Shown here: positions 43,958 through 54,294 of the stretch, piece by piece
How positions within the stretch are numbered: position 1 is the stretch's first letter
Layout of the letters: each line of letters starts with the position of its first letter
Assembly (NCBI GenBank): GCA_009768925.2
Contig: VHIT02000028.1
Location: 472,001-536,000 of the forward strand
Direction: 5' to 3'
DNA from: Cryptosporidium bovis
Lineage: Eukaryota; Apicomplexa; Conoidasida; Eucoccidiorida; Cryptosporidiidae
Length of the DNA stretch: 64,000 nt
Notes under the pieces: generated by a model
What the model was told of the DNA's origin: nothing
The model's input: the letters and a program-made list of their open reading frames with translations, nothing else
The model's database searches: none
Made by a program: the position numbers and the translations under genes

Positions 43958-45673
43958 TTAGGTAATAACAGTTGGTTTGTCTCTTCCAGTAAGTTCTTTC
44001 AATTTAACTTTTTTCTCAACAATCTCAATCAAATTTCCTAAAACATCATTAATATTATCATCAACTCTTGTGAAATCAGAAATCGTTCTTTCAATATAAA
44101 CTCTAATGGTAGCACCAACAGAGCCAGTACCGGATAAACGAAAAACTATCCTGGATAAATCATTGAATATAAATCTTAAGCCCTGATTTTTTGCAATAGA
44201 ACCATCAACAGGGTCTTCATATGTGAAGTTGTCGGCTGTTTTTAATGTTAAACCATAAGGCTTTATAATATCAATAATTTGACCCTCATCTTCTAATAGT
44301 GAATTTAAGTGTTTAAAGAAGTTATCAGCATTTTCCGTAGGAATTGACTCATAGTCATATCTTGTGTAATAGTTTCTTCCGTATGTTTTCCAAAACTCAC
44401 GTGTGATATCTTCCACTGTAACTAATTTACATGAAGGGTCAGGATTTTTGTATGCTAGAATAGATAACCATGCCAATACTGCCCACAAACCATCCTTTTC
44501 ACGAATATGGTTACTGCCAGTACCAAATGATTCCTCACCACATATATTTATCAAATTAGCGTCCATTAAATTGCCAAAGTATTTCCAACCTGTTGGTACT
44601 TCATAACATGGTATTCCCAATTTTTCAGCAACATTATTCAATGCAGTACTCGTAGGCATCGACCTAGATACACCAACAAGACCATTTGAAAAATATGGTA
44701 TTGCTTCTCTTGCATATGAGGTTATTATTGCAACTGAATCTGAAGGTGTAACGAAGAATCCTTTTCCCAAAATCATGTTTCTGTCGCAATCACCATCACC
44801 AGCGGCACCAAAGTCTGGTGTACTACCATTAACGTCGTTTGGATTTAATATTTTCATAATATTAACCAGCTCTTTTGCATATGTCAAGTTTGGATCTGGA
44901 TGTAAACCACCAAAGTCCGGTTTATTTTCAACGTGATATAAATTGGAGCTTGATAATCCAAATTCATTTACAAACAAACGTTTTGCATATGGGCCTGCTA
45001 CACCATGTAATGAGTCAAATACCATATTAAAATCACTTCTAGAAAGAAACTTCTTAATCTTATCAAAATCGAATATATTCTTCATAATACACAACCAATC
45101 CTCAACTGTATCTATTACTTCAACTGTAAATTTACCTGGAACTAGCTCTTGTACTCCTACTCTACTTAAATCTATTTTTGGCAAACTCATTCTTCTATAG
45201 GAATGTATTGTCTTAGATATCTCGTAAATTGAATTTGTAATAGAATCCTGTGCCGGACCACCATTCTTTCCGTTGAATTTTACACCAAAGTCTTCATCTA
45301 TACCACCCGGATTATGCGATGCTGTTAATAGTATTCCACCTATTGCTATCCCACCTTCTCTTTCACGTATTATTGCACTTCCTGCAGGTGTTGAACAAAG
45401 ACCATTTATTCCTGTCCATATTCTTCTTACATTATGTGCTGCTGCTATTTCTGATATTATTTGTATTGCTTCCGGTAAAAAATATCTACCGTCACCTGCC
45501 ACTAACAATGTAGAATTGTCAAAATAATTGTCACCAAAAGATCTAAAGTATGACTCTATAAAATTAGCCAAATAAGTACCTTCCATAAAAACACGCGTTT
45601 TTTTTCTCAAACCACTTGTCCCTGGTTTTTGGTCTAAATACGGTGTTACTTTAATTTCCTCCATTTTTTCCAT
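43958..45673 (-). CDS. PGM: Phosphoglucomutase (alpha-PGM type)
   Basis: Interconverts glucose-1-phosphate and glucose-6-phosphate, linking storage glucan and nucleotide-sugar synthesis to glycolysis in the cytosol. 571 aa, the usual length. The active-site phosphoserine is Ser119 in LLTASHNPGG; the metal loop is GDGDCDRNM; the sugar-specificity loop is GEESFGTGSNH; the phosphate-binding loop is RLSGTGSVGATIRVY. All four domains are complete. ATG 45673 is followed by MEKMEEIKVTPY, so Met4 is an alternative start. The sequence resembles the PGM/parafusin group seen in alveolates. A GGCGGTAA word lies about 245 bp upstream. The partner enzyme glucose-6-phosphate isomerase is at 58135-59838. Confidence 0.96.
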   Translation of the reverse strand: MEKMEEIKVTPYLDQKPGTSGLRKKTRVFMEGTYLANFIESYFRSFGDNYFDNSTLLVAGDGRYFLPEAIQIISEIAAAHNVRRIWTGINGLCSTPAGSAIIREREGGIAIGGILLTASHNPGGIDEDFGVKFNGKNGGPAQDSITNSIYEISKTIHSYRRMSLPKIDLSRVGVQELVPGKFTVEVIDTVEDWLCIMKNIFDFDKIKKFLSRSDFNMVFDSLHGVAGPYAKRLFVNEFGLSSSNLYHVENKPDFGGLHPDPNLTYAKELVNIMKILNPNDVNGSTPDFGAAGDGDCDRNMILGKGFFVTPSDSVAIITSYAREAIPYFSNGLVGVSRSMPTSTALNNVAEKLGIPCYEVPTGWKYFGNLMDANLINICGEESFGTGSNHIREKDGLWAVLAWLSILAYKNPDPSCKLVTVEDITREFWKTYGRNYYTRYDYESIPTENADNFFKHLNSLLEDEGQIIDIIKPYGLTLKTADNFTYEDPVDGSIAKNQGLRFIFNDLSRIVFRLSGTGSVGATIRVYIERTISDFTRVDDNINDVLGNLIEIVEKKVKLKELTGRDKPTVIT

Positions 45674-46196
45674 TACTCTAAATTTGATAAATTATAAACA
45701 AATAAGATATACTTCTTGATAAAAATATAAGTAATCTCTACTAAATGAAGTAGGAATTCGATTGCTCTTTATTTCTTCTTTTATTTTAATTTACCCTTTT
45801 AGTGTTTTATTTATTAACTTTTTGATTCAACAATTTTCTTTTTTATTTTTAGGTTTGTTTATTCCTTTAACCCCATCATCCCGCTACAGTGATTAAGATA
45901 TGATTGGTGTGTGAATTTACCGCCTCTCCCACATACTCATATTCAATGGTGCATCAAAGCTTAAGTCCAACGGTTTAACAATTATTGTATCTAAAACATA
46001 TTGATGTTACGAATACAGTATTGGTACTTTTATTTGTTTTTGAGAACAAATAGAAGAAGTTTGTATCTACTAGGATGTATGAATAGGTAATTTGTTTATT
46101 CGGTGATGACTAATTTTTTTTTTGTTTAGACAGTACAGTAAAAAAAATGCCTACAAAAGATAAAGAAATTAACATGAATAGAATTAATAGTACACA
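45674..46196. other. Intergenic region upstream of phosphoglucomutase
   Basis: 523 bp with a GC-richer patch at about 45878-45965, including TTACCGCC at 45917-45924. No gene seen. Confidence 0.5.
45917..45924 (-). promoter_or_regulatory. GGCGGTAA element upstream of phosphoglucomutase
   Basis: Exact octamer on the minus strand, in the sense orientation of the gene, about 245 bp before its ATG. Confidence 0.4.
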
Positions 46197-49064
46197 CTAA
46201 ATATTTTCGAGTAAACTACACCATTCAGGTTTAATTACCCTCAACCTTTTAATAATAGTATTTAAAATCATATTAACCTCATCTAATTTTGTATCGTATT
46301 CATCCCGTGAATTAAGTTTAGATATAATTTCTTTAGCATCGGAAACAATATTTGGTATATCTTTGAGATATTTGTATCTATCATCAGTGCTTATTTTATC
46401 ATTAAAAATTATATCAGCCGAACCCCTTAATTCTCTAATTTTACTTGAATATGCAGAAACGTAGTCTCCTTTCAATAGTTGTATCTCGCAAAGTACATAG
46501 TATACGACAGGTTTTGATGATGTTTGTGATATGTCTTTAAGTAAGTTAAGTGATTTATTTATAAGGGAGTACTGTTTTTCACTATGACTTGTAATATTCT
46601 TTGTAATATCATTATAGTATTTATCACTTTTAATTAATTCAATTATCTTTGGTAATGACCACATTGGAAAACGCTCTTTACTAGATGGCAATTTCAAAAT
46701 GCTACTTAAGGATTCAATCATTCTATTTAAATCTTCCCTTTGTATTGCAATTTTTAAACATGAATCCCACATCATCCAGTTGTCTCTTGAATATTTAAGA
46801 CCTTCGTTTATTGCGTTTTGGGCCTCGTTCCAAAGTAATTTTTTCGATAATGCTGCTGCTAAATTTGCCCAAGCTTCTCCTTGTTGTTGATCCAGAGATA
46901 CTACCCTACTAAATGCTTGTTGTGCAACATCCCATTTTTCTAATCTAAGTGCTACACAACCAAGTGAAAACCAACAATTTACATTAGTTGAATTGACTAA
47001 AGATGCTTTAATATACGCCTCTAATGCATTTTCATATTCATTTTTTTTAAAATAATAATTACCTAGTGACCTTTGTGCTCTTGCAAATCTATGACGGGAC
47101 AAGTTCCATGATTTTTCGTAATATTCAATATTTTGTGTAAGATCACCCAATGAACAGTATAAACGAGGTGTTTCTCTTATTTTTAATTGTTTTTCAACTA
47201 ATTCAATGGCTTCTGTTTGTCTGCCTGCAACTATTAAACAATCTACGGCATCTTCCCACATGCACATTTCAACAAACATATTATATGCAGATAGTACTGA
47301 ACCTATTCTCATCATTCTTATACCTAATTCTTTTTTTGCCTCCCATACATTTGGGTAATTTACCGAAAATACTAATTTGAGACGTTCATATGGCCCTGGT
47401 TCCTTATCATTGAATTGATCAACTAATGATTGTAGTTGCAGACATGCTCTATCGGCTGTTTTACCCCTATGATGTTCTGAATAACAACGATACCATAGTG
47501 CAGTTGAATAACAAAGCCAATTATGTATTCTTTTTCTTATATCTTCATCATTTATTTTTGATATATCAAATATTAATATACGATTTGTCAGTGCATTTAA
47601 TTGCTCATAAGCAATTAAGTCATTTGTAGGACTTGACTCGTAAATGGCAACACTATGTACCAACAATATACATTGCTCTATTATTTTCAAGCAAGACGTT
47701 AAATTCGTATTATTTTTATCATCTAATTCTATATTTTCGAATAAATCAATATCTGGATCTATGTCTTTAAGAAGTATATTTTCTGGAATTTCTCTGCCAT
47801 TTTCACATTTAATATTTCTATTAATAATTACTTTATCGTTTGTATTATATTCCAATTCTTTATTAAATCTGTTTATTTCTACTACCAGTTGTGCTGTACT
47901 TTCTCTTTGGGATACTCTTTTTAAGCCTAATGCACCTGTAAATGAGTACTTAAATCCATTTAATTTTGATAATAATTTGAGAATTATAGCACAAGGATTT
48001 GCTCTGCTAAATGTTGCCAGTGAAATGGCCAAATCAAGCAATAATATGGATATAATATTTATATTATTGGAATATATACTTTTTAATTCATATTCATCAA
48101 CATCGAATTGAAAAGATCTAAGTAGATTATCTTTATAACGTTCATTTATTGGAAAATTATTTATTGTTATTTTCAAGTCATCTTTAAGCCATTTATAATA
48201 ACAATCTATTATTATATTTTCCAAATAGGGCACTGTCGCAAATTTAATTCCACCTTCTAAGCTCCTTTGCCATATTTTGTAAATTCTTTGTTTCCAAAAA
48301 TATATATATTTTAATGTATTATTTTTTATATTTAATAATTTGTACTTTAATGAAAGTTTAATTAGTTCTGACCTATTATTGCCGTCTAGTTCATCATTTA
48401 TATCAATTTTACTTAAAGATAGCATTTCCATTAATAATATACTCCATGTTAAATATATAACTGAATTACATTTTTGGTATATACACTCACCATCAATTTC
48501 TAATATTGAAGTACAATTATTAATATAATCGTTTTTGCTTATTATTGAATTAAATTCTTCATTGTTCAAGTCTACATCTGTAATCAAGCTATCCGAGTCG
48601 TTTCCATTGTACAAGTTATCATCCACTTTAGATTTCCAATCTGCAGATATACCATCTACAAAGGTGTCTGGAGGACCTGTCCAGTTTCTTTGCATATAAA
48701 TATTTAAAAATAATATTGATATCGATAGTATCTCAAATTGTATTAATCTTTTACCTACAACACGTTTTTCAGAATTAATGTATTCTGAGTAGTAGTCAAC
48801 TATATTCTTGTATATGACCTCTACTGAATCACTCTTTTTATCAATATGAAAACTCTTTAAAAGTGGTCTTAAGACCAATTTATTGCTTTTCTCATTAAAT
48901 AAGCATTCACAAGAATAACATTTTGATATATTTATTGAATTTAATAGTCGCGAAAATAGATCACATGATAATACGTTTTCTGTTTTTAAATACTCTTCAT
49001 ATTCCGGACAAATTAGATTTTCCTCCCAATAGTCAATTGCATCTTCCACAGCTTTATCTGTCAT
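46197..49064 (-). CDS. TTC27: TTC27/EMW1-type tetratricopeptide repeat protein
   Basis: 955 aa, single exon. The C-terminal third has the TTC27 signature: ELGIRMMRIGSVLSAYNMF, MWEDAVDCLIVAGRQTEA, then TPRLYCSLGDLT and consecutive TPRs (RAQRSLGNYYFKKNEYENAL, NCWFSLGCVALRLEKWDVA, EAWANLAAALSKKLLWNEA, NWMMWDSCLKIAIQREDL). The N-terminal part is helical and divergent, with CLFNE and Asn/Asp-rich segments. The family is widely conserved; yeast Emw1 is tied to cell-wall integrity and human TTC27 to folding and assembly of large complexes, so the exact role here is not known. Confidence 0.9.
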   Translation of the reverse strand: MTDKAVEDAIDYWEENLICPEYEEYLKTENVLSCDLFSRLLNSINISKCYSCECLFNEKSNKLVLRPLLKSFHIDKKSDSVEVIYKNIVDYYSEYINSEKRVVGKRLIQFEILSISILFLNIYMQRNWTGPPDTFVDGISADWKSKVDDNLYNGNDSDSLITDVDLNNEEFNSIISKNDYINNCTSILEIDGECIYQKCNSVIYLTWSILLMEMLSLSKIDINDELDGNNRSELIKLSLKYKLLNIKNNTLKYIYFWKQRIYKIWQRSLEGGIKFATVPYLENIIIDCYYKWLKDDLKITINNFPINERYKDNLLRSFQFDVDEYELKSIYSNNINIISILLLDLAISLATFSRANPCAIILKLLSKLNGFKYSFTGALGLKRVSQRESTAQLVVEINRFNKELEYNTNDKVIINRNIKCENGREIPENILLKDIDPDIDLFENIELDDKNNTNLTSCLKIIEQCILLVHSVAIYESSPTNDLIAYEQLNALTNRILIFDISKINDEDIRKRIHNWLCYSTALWYRCYSEHHRGKTADRACLQLQSLVDQFNDKEPGPYERLKLVFSVNYPNVWEAKKELGIRMMRIGSVLSAYNMFVEMCMWEDAVDCLIVAGRQTEAIELVEKQLKIRETPRLYCSLGDLTQNIEYYEKSWNLSRHRFARAQRSLGNYYFKKNEYENALEAYIKASLVNSTNVNCWFSLGCVALRLEKWDVAQQAFSRVVSLDQQQGEAWANLAAALSKKLLWNEAQNAINEGLKYSRDNWMMWDSCLKIAIQREDLNRMIESLSSILKLPSSKERFPMWSLPKIIELIKSDKYYNDITKNITSHSEKQYSLINKSLNLLKDISQTSSKPVVYYVLCEIQLLKGDYVSAYSSKIRELRGSADIIFNDKISTDDRYKYLKDIPNIVSDAKEIISKLNSRDEYDTKLDEVNMILNTIIKRLRVIKPEWCSLLENI

Positions 49065-49571
49065 ATTAATTTAAGGATAGTATTTTCTAATCACAATTGA
49101 ATATGTTAAACAATTAGTAATTTTTAGACTTATTTCCAGAAAATGACTCTTATTACACTGTCCTTTTCTATAGTTCAATTTTAAACGACCGAAACGCAAT
49201 ATTTGTGAAAACTATCTGAATTAATGATCAAGCAAATGAATCTAACATCTGATTCTAAGTGCGTTTCAATAATTCAGTATTTAAATTCAACTCTTGTAGT
49301 ATTTTACATATTCTGGAATTTGGCGGTAAATCAAGAATTAAGTATGGTGCAAGTTGACTGGTTTAAAAGAAAAGAGGTAAATAAAGTATAATTAAGATCA
49401 CGGCAACTAAGTATATACGTATATAGTAGTGAAGTGTGAGCCTAAAATAGATAGTAATACAACTGAAAGTACAAACTATCGTGATTCATTTGATGTATAT
49501 TTATATACTATGCACATTCTTTCTTATAGGGATTGAAATGGAATGATAGGCAATGGGAGAAAAAACAGAAT
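49065..49571. other. Intergenic region upstream of TTC27
   Basis: 507 bp. TTTGGCGGTAAATC at 49319-49332. No gene seen. Confidence 0.5.
49322..49329 (+). promoter_or_regulatory. GGCGGTAA element upstream of TTC27
   Basis: Exact octamer about 260 bp upstream of the TTC27 ATG, antisense to the gene. It is also about 240 bp past the ArfGAP stop. Confidence 0.35.
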
Positions 49572-50795
49572 TCACTTTTTTGTAATGCCTTTTTTAAAGT
49601 TTTTTGGTTCCCAGTCATCATCTAGATCGTCTCCTTTCCAAAGATCAATATTTTTAACGTTTTCAGGAAGTTTTGAGGAATTCGCAGTTTGATTACTGTT
49701 TGTAATGACAGTATTTATCATTGATTTTTCAGTTAAATTGCGTACTTCACTGCTATTATTATTAATAGAAAATTTGTCAACTTTATTTTTTTGAATATTA
49801 GATGATGAATTATTATTTAACACTGAACTTGAAGAAGTGGTTTTTTTTGGTGTTGTGTTTGAGTCGCCACTATTATAACTGGTATTACCATCAATATCAT
49901 TGTGAAACATATTAAAATCACCAAAATTATTTGTATCGATTGCGGCTGTAATGGCATCATTTACACCTGATATTCCTGTTTGTATTGTATTATTCAACCA
50001 CTGAGCGGAATTTTGAACAGTAGAAGCAGTATCGGACCAAAATTTTTCATCTTGCACTTTTTCCACAACAGCTCTTCCTTTTTCTTCAATAAAATGTCCT
50101 CCTGCTTTAACTGAATCTATTGCAGTTTCAATAATACCATGTTCTTGAACACTATTTAATGTATTTTCTGCATAATTTTTAGTATTTGAAATTACCTTCA
50201 TTCCGAAAGAGGTTAAACTGCCAAATATACCACCAATTGTACCATTATTCGATCCTATATTTCTATTTAACAAATTCGCATATTTATTATCATTATTGCT
50301 TGATCCACTCAAATCACTACTGTAGCTATTTGTGAATGACCTTGAGGATGGAATTGCATTATTTTTACTTGAATTATTTGATTCATGTACGTGTTCAAGA
50401 CAACCAACAGAAATAGATGGTTTAGGTTTAGGAGTGTTACCCTCACACAAATCTTTAAGCATTGTTCTATAATAAGATGCTATTACGGTATTATATTTTC
50501 TTTTTATATCACTGCCTGCTAAACCATATTCCTTAAATATATCGTTTAATTTAGAATTTCCACCCAATTCCATCATCTTCATTTGTTTTTCTGTCCATGT
50601 ATCCATTGTTATTGATCTTATAAAACTAATATGAACTCCTAAACTTCTATGAATTCCACTGCATGTTAAGCATATTAAACATCCATGAGATACTGATGCC
50701 CATTGTGGATGAGCAGCACCACAATCTAAACATTTATTATTAAGTGGATCCGCTTCCTTGATTTTTTTAAAAAACTGTTGAGTTTCTGTATTCAT
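49572..50795 (-). CDS. ARFGAP1-type Arf GTPase-activating protein
   Basis: Stimulates GTP hydrolysis on Arf1 at Golgi membranes, triggering coat release. 407 aa, single exon. The ArfGAP domain at 1-120 has a C4 zinc finger (Cys22, Cys25, Cys42, Cys45; spacing CxxC-16-CxxC) and arginine finger Arg50 in GIHRSLGVH. Downstream are two amphipathic, Ser/Thr/Gly-rich segments that look like curvature-sensing ALPS motifs: about 187-214 (GGIFGSLTSFGMKVISN) and about 250-285 (DKFWSDTASTVQ region, then WLNNTIQTGISG). The C-terminus ends WKGDDLDDDWEPKNF, like the WDDDW-type coatomer-binding tails of ARFGAP1. The likely substrate is the ARF1 at 9589-10137. Confidence 0.92.
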   Translation of the reverse strand: MNTETQQFFKKIKEADPLNNKCLDCGAAHPQWASVSHGCLICLTCSGIHRSLGVHISFIRSITMDTWTEKQMKMMELGGNSKLNDIFKEYGLAGSDIKRKYNTVIASYYRTMLKDLCEGNTPKPKPSISVGCLEHVHESNNSSKNNAIPSSRSFTNSYSSDLSGSSNNDNKYANLLNRNIGSNNGTIGGIFGSLTSFGMKVISNTKNYAENTLNSVQEHGIIETAIDSVKAGGHFIEEKGRAVVEKVQDEKFWSDTASTVQNSAQWLNNTIQTGISGVNDAITAAIDTNNFGDFNMFHNDIDGNTSYNSGDSNTTPKKTTSSSSVLNNNSSSNIQKNKVDKFSINNNSSEVRNLTEKSMINTVITNSNQTANSSKLPENVKNIDLWKGDDLDDDWEPKNFKKGITKK

Positions 50796-51293
50796 TATCC
50801 CTTTTTTTATATAGTTTGCTATTTATAATAATCTCTGTATTTGTAAATCTTGATAGCCCTTAATATTCGTACTTATACAGTCAAATTTAATTAATCTTTT
50901 TGTTTAAGTCACCACTATTTCCTAAGTATTATTGTTAGTTCTAATTATATTTTTTACCCTATATATATTAAGAGTACTACTTAAATGTTTCGAAAAAAAT
51001 GAAAAAAGATAAAAAATTCTAATTCAATATTTTGGATATAAAACTTTACCTACCCTCATAGCTAAATATTTATGTCCGGGAAACTTTTTTCTATAGTTAA
51101 AGGTAAAATCGTTTAAATGAACTAAATTTTACGTAAAAAAAGACAAATATAGATAATTAGTGATTAAAGTCAACCCCACAGTAGGAAAACCAACGTTTAT
51201 TTAGGTGAACTAGAAATCAATCAAATATTGATCTTTTTTAGACTCCAAAAAAACTATTTGGATAGTGATGAGAAAAAATAATAGTAATTTATG

Positions 51294-51297
51294 TGCA

Positions 51298-51301
<4 letters not shown>
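51294..51301. promoter_or_regulatory. TGCATGCA, candidate ApiAP2 site
   Basis: Perfect palindrome matching a well-known ApiAP2 binding word in apicomplexans, about 500 bp upstream of the ArfGAP ATG. Binding is inferred from the motif. Confidence 0.35.

Positions 51302-51332
<31 letters not shown>
51301..51332. repeat. (TA)n microsatellite
   Basis: About 16 AT units with no interruption. Confidence 0.9.
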
Positions 51333-51334
<2 letters not shown>

Positions 51335-51427
51335 GATAGTATCTATTTGTAGATTTAAGTTACTACTAGTGTCACTTGTATAATTATGAAATAAATCGAC
51401 AACATACACACGTATGTATCAATATAA

Positions 51428-53260
51428 CTATAGTTCATCTTTATAATGGGAATTATGATATTTATGATGACTTTGATAATGTTCATATTCTTCAGAATCA
51501 CTATATTCATCATGTTCGTGTTCATCATATTCAACATCTGCATCCTCTTCAGAATCATTTGTTTCACTACTTGGAACAGGAATTTCAATATTCTTAGGTA
51601 TATTTGAGGATAGTGTCCTAGAACCGTCTAATAGTCCATCGATAATTTCTGAGATGAAGGAAAAATCGCTAAATACTTGATATTTTCTTCTTTTGGGTCT
51701 GTATATAACGATACAATGCTCATTTATTTGTTCGCATTTAAATGTATCGATAAAAACATTATTTTTACCATTTTTAATTGCAGATATCCAAAAGAAATTG
51801 ATAGGATCATTTCTATATTTAAAAGAGAGATCCTCATAGTTCTTACTAATTCGAAAATTGTCTTTTTGAATAACCCAGAGAACACAAAATCTTGAATCTG
51901 AGCTACTACAATAACCTTCAGAGTTATAGACAGAGTAAGTCAGTTCTCTTACTTTGCTTTTTTTAGTTTCAATTATATCTTGTTGTTTCTTAGCTCTAAA
52001 TGAACCAACTATTCTACTTAATGTTAATGTTATAACATCACTTGATATAGTATTTATTTGAAACCATTCTCCAGAAGAAACTGTAATAAGTGATTTAGAT
52101 TCATTCAGTTCTTCAATTGAAAGAATATATGGTGGGTTACTTGGTTTTGAGTTTTTCATATGAGGATTCGAATAAAAAATATCTTTCAACCAAGAATCAT
52201 TAACGGATACAATTGCTAGATTAAGTCTATTTTGAAAATCCTTTGCAATTTTTTTTAATAATGGCGAAGATGAATATTTATTTGTAAATAATACGGCCTT
52301 AGGTATATGCTTTCCTAATTTTAACCATTGATTTGTTTGCTGTATACTAGTAAGTCTAATTGAATAATCAGGAATTTTATCAGTTACCCATTTACCTAAA
52401 TTTGATTCGGTATATGGATTAGTTATACCTTTTGTATTGTAAACAATACTAGTATTTTTGCCTTTTATAAACATAGCAATATGTGGATATCTTTCTACGT
52501 CATAACTTTGACATAACTTATAATGAGTATCACAGTTTAATGCTGCAAATTTTATATCATATTGTGACATAATTTTAGCTACATTATTATAATTTTGTAC
52601 TATTTGTTTACAAGGACCACAACCAGGTCTATAAAAATTAATTACCATTATCCACTCTCTAGACTTTATTTTTTCTTTAATATCAGTTATTGACATCGTC
52701 GATAATTCAGTAACGTGTTTGGAATCTGTGTATAAATTGTTAAATGAACTTCCTTGTGATTCAAAATGAGTATTCTGTCTATTTCCTTGTTTAAATCCTG
52801 CATTACCTCCGAATCCACCAAAGTGAAATGTATTGCCATTTGAACTAAATTTAAACCCACCAAAATCGCCGAAGCCACCAAAGCCACTAAAGTCACCAAA
52901 ACCACCAAAACCACCAAAACCTCCAAAACCACCATCACTAAATCCACCGTCTGATTTTAAACCCTCTTCGCCGAATGCATCATACTTTTTTCTTGTTTCT
53001 GGATTTATCAAAGTTTCATATGCATTTGCAACTTCCATAAATTTCTCCTTCTCAGCTGGATTCTTATCTGGGTGGTATTTCAAACTCAATTTCCTATAAG
53101 CCTTTTTGATTTGAGAATCATTTGCATTTCTAGGTATTCCCAATATTTTATAATAATCTTTTCCGGCAATAACTGGTATTACAAGTAATATAGTCAGCGC
53201 AGTTATTAATAATGAAACATTTAAACAAATAGATCCAACTTTATTGAAAACCTTCAACAT
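51428..53260 (-). CDS. ER DnaJ-thioredoxin protein with KDEL tail
   Basis: 610 aa, single exon. An N-terminal hydrophobic segment ([17 protein letters not shown]) acts as signal peptide and leads straight into a J domain (about 34-98) with HPD at 63-65 (KYHPDKNP). A Gly/Phe region (105-150, [12 protein letters not shown] repeats) follows, then a thioredoxin-like domain with CGPC at 214-217 ([11 protein letters not shown]) and a cis-Pro ([10 protein letters not shown]). A second divergent thioredoxin-like region and an acidic His/Tyr-rich tail end in KDEL. The architecture resembles ERdj5/DNAJC16-type cochaperones, which pair Hsp70 recruitment with disulfide reduction in the ER. It could serve the lumenal Hsp70s, such as the GRP170 homologue at 29174-31996. 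Confidence 0.92.
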   Translation of the reverse strand: MLKVFNKVGSICLNVSLLITALTILLVIPVIAGKDYYKILGIPRNANDSQIKKAYRKLSLKYHPDKNPAEKEKFMEVANAYETLINPETRKKYDAFGEEGLKSDGGFSDGGFGGFGGFGGFGDFSGFGGFGDFGGFKFSSNGNTFHFGGFGGNAGFKQGNRQNTHFESQGSSFNNLYTDSKHVTELSTMSITDIKEKIKSREWIMVINFYRPGCGPCKQIVQNYNNVAKIMSQYDIKFAALNCDTHYKLCQSYDVERYPHIAMFIKGKNTSIVYNTKGITNPYTESNLGKWVTDKIPDYSIRLTSIQQTNQWLKLGKHIPKAVLFTNKYSSSPLLKKIAKDFQNRLNLAIVSVNDSWLKDIFYSNPHMKNSKPSNPPYILSIEELNESKSLITVSSGEWFQINTISSDVITLTLSRIVGSFRAKKQQDIIETKKSKVRELTYSVYNSEGYCSSSDSRFCVLWVIQKDNFRISKNYEDLSFKYRNDPINFFWISAIKNGKNNVFIDTFKCEQINEHCIVIYRPKRRKYQVFSDFSFISEIIDGLLDGSRTLSSNIPKNIEIPVPSSETNDSEEDADVEYDEHEHDEYSDSEEYEHYQSHHKYHNSHYKDEL

Positions 53261-53684
53261 TATGAATTATTTAATTATATATTCTTATTAATTAATTTTA
53301 AGTATTAGTCAAATTAATAATATAATACTTTCCTAGCAATATTACAGTTGAATAATTTGATATTACATTTAAGAGTTGTGAGAAAATAGACAAAGATATT
53401 AATATTTATAAATTCTTTTATTTGTTTTATTAATGTATTGACAATGTATAAACCTATTTTTTCTCCTTAAGGTATTTGATTCTTTATTTCTTATTACTTT
53501 GAATAAGTGGGAAAAATATTTAATAACAAATAAATCTTATTTTGTTACAATATGAAAGAAGTTTTGAATCTAATTAATTTTTAAATCCAGCCCTACTTTA
53601 TATGAATTTATTTATTAATTCCTTTCTTTTCTAGTTCTGTTATTTTTATCTTGCTTATCCTTAATAAACTTCTACATAATAAAG

Positions 53685-53830
53685 CAGTTACCGCCCTCTT
53701 GGTACCACCCCACCTAACAAATTAGCATCACAGGCGCGCTATATCCGATCAACTGAAATGCAACACAAGGAGCCACACAGACGGTGAGAATGCAGGTATA
53801 AGGAAAGTTGGGAAACATAAGTCGCAGAGG
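53685..53830. ncRNA. Candidate structured RNA or regulatory island (GC-rich patch)
   Basis: Roughly 146 bp at about 49% G+C in a neighbourhood mostly well under 30%. Open frames inside are under 15 codons. In A+T-rich parasite genomes such islands often mark noncoding RNA genes. I could not match it to U1, U2, U4, U5, U6, SRP, RNase P or tRNA signatures, and the strand is unknown. A promoter island for the DnaJ gene (start 53260) is the main alternative. Confidence 0.25.
53688..53695 (-). promoter_or_regulatory. GGCGGTAA element upstream of the DnaJ-thioredoxin gene
   Basis: Exact octamer in sense orientation, about 430 bp upstream of the ATG, inside the GC-rich patch. Confidence 0.35.
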
Positions 53831-54294
53831 TTAACATTTAATATTTATATCCTTAAACTAATTATGGAGAACAAATGAAGAGTATGTGGTGAAATTGGTA
53901 TTAACATTAATATATATATGACTAATTTTGTTTAATCAAAACAATAAGTGGTGAACAAAACCCATATGTATCAACCTGAGTATTTCATTTCATCATTTAT
54001 TCATTTCCTTTTTCTTGACCTTTTTTTGCTTGTTACATTAAACAAATTAATTATACACAGTCTCGTAATAAGTTCCAATATTAACAACCAATATCATCTT
54101 GTTATTAACTCCTAATCCACATTTAAATAAACAAAACTAAAGTAAAAGATCTAAATGAATATTTAATCATAAATAACTTATTTTGCACTACTTTTCTTAC
54201 TCTATAAGTATTCGATATTTGAAATTAACCCAGTACAGTTAGAAATTATCTATTTTTTCTCTTGGAATTTAAAAGTTTTACCCCGAATAATAAA

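Larger units (their letters stand above)
50796..51427. other. Intergenic region upstream of ArfGAP
   Basis: 632 bp. Contains TGCATGCA (51294-51301) abutting a (TA)n run (51301-51332). No gene seen. Confidence 0.5.
53261..54294. other. Intergenic region with a GC-rich patch
   Basis: 1034 bp. Most is very A+T-rich, but 53685-53830 is about 49% G+C by hand count and holds no convincing frame. Contains TTACCGCC at 53688-53695. Confidence 0.55.

Noticed and set aside
52687-53099. Val/Leu-rich and Pro/Lys-rich repeats opposite or in another frame of the DnaJ gene
   Set aside because: Shadows of the Gly/Phe repeat of the real protein.
53685-53830. tRNA, U6 or RNase P gene in the GC-rich patch
   Set aside because: No cloverleaf, B box or conserved U6 core; kept only as an unnamed candidate.
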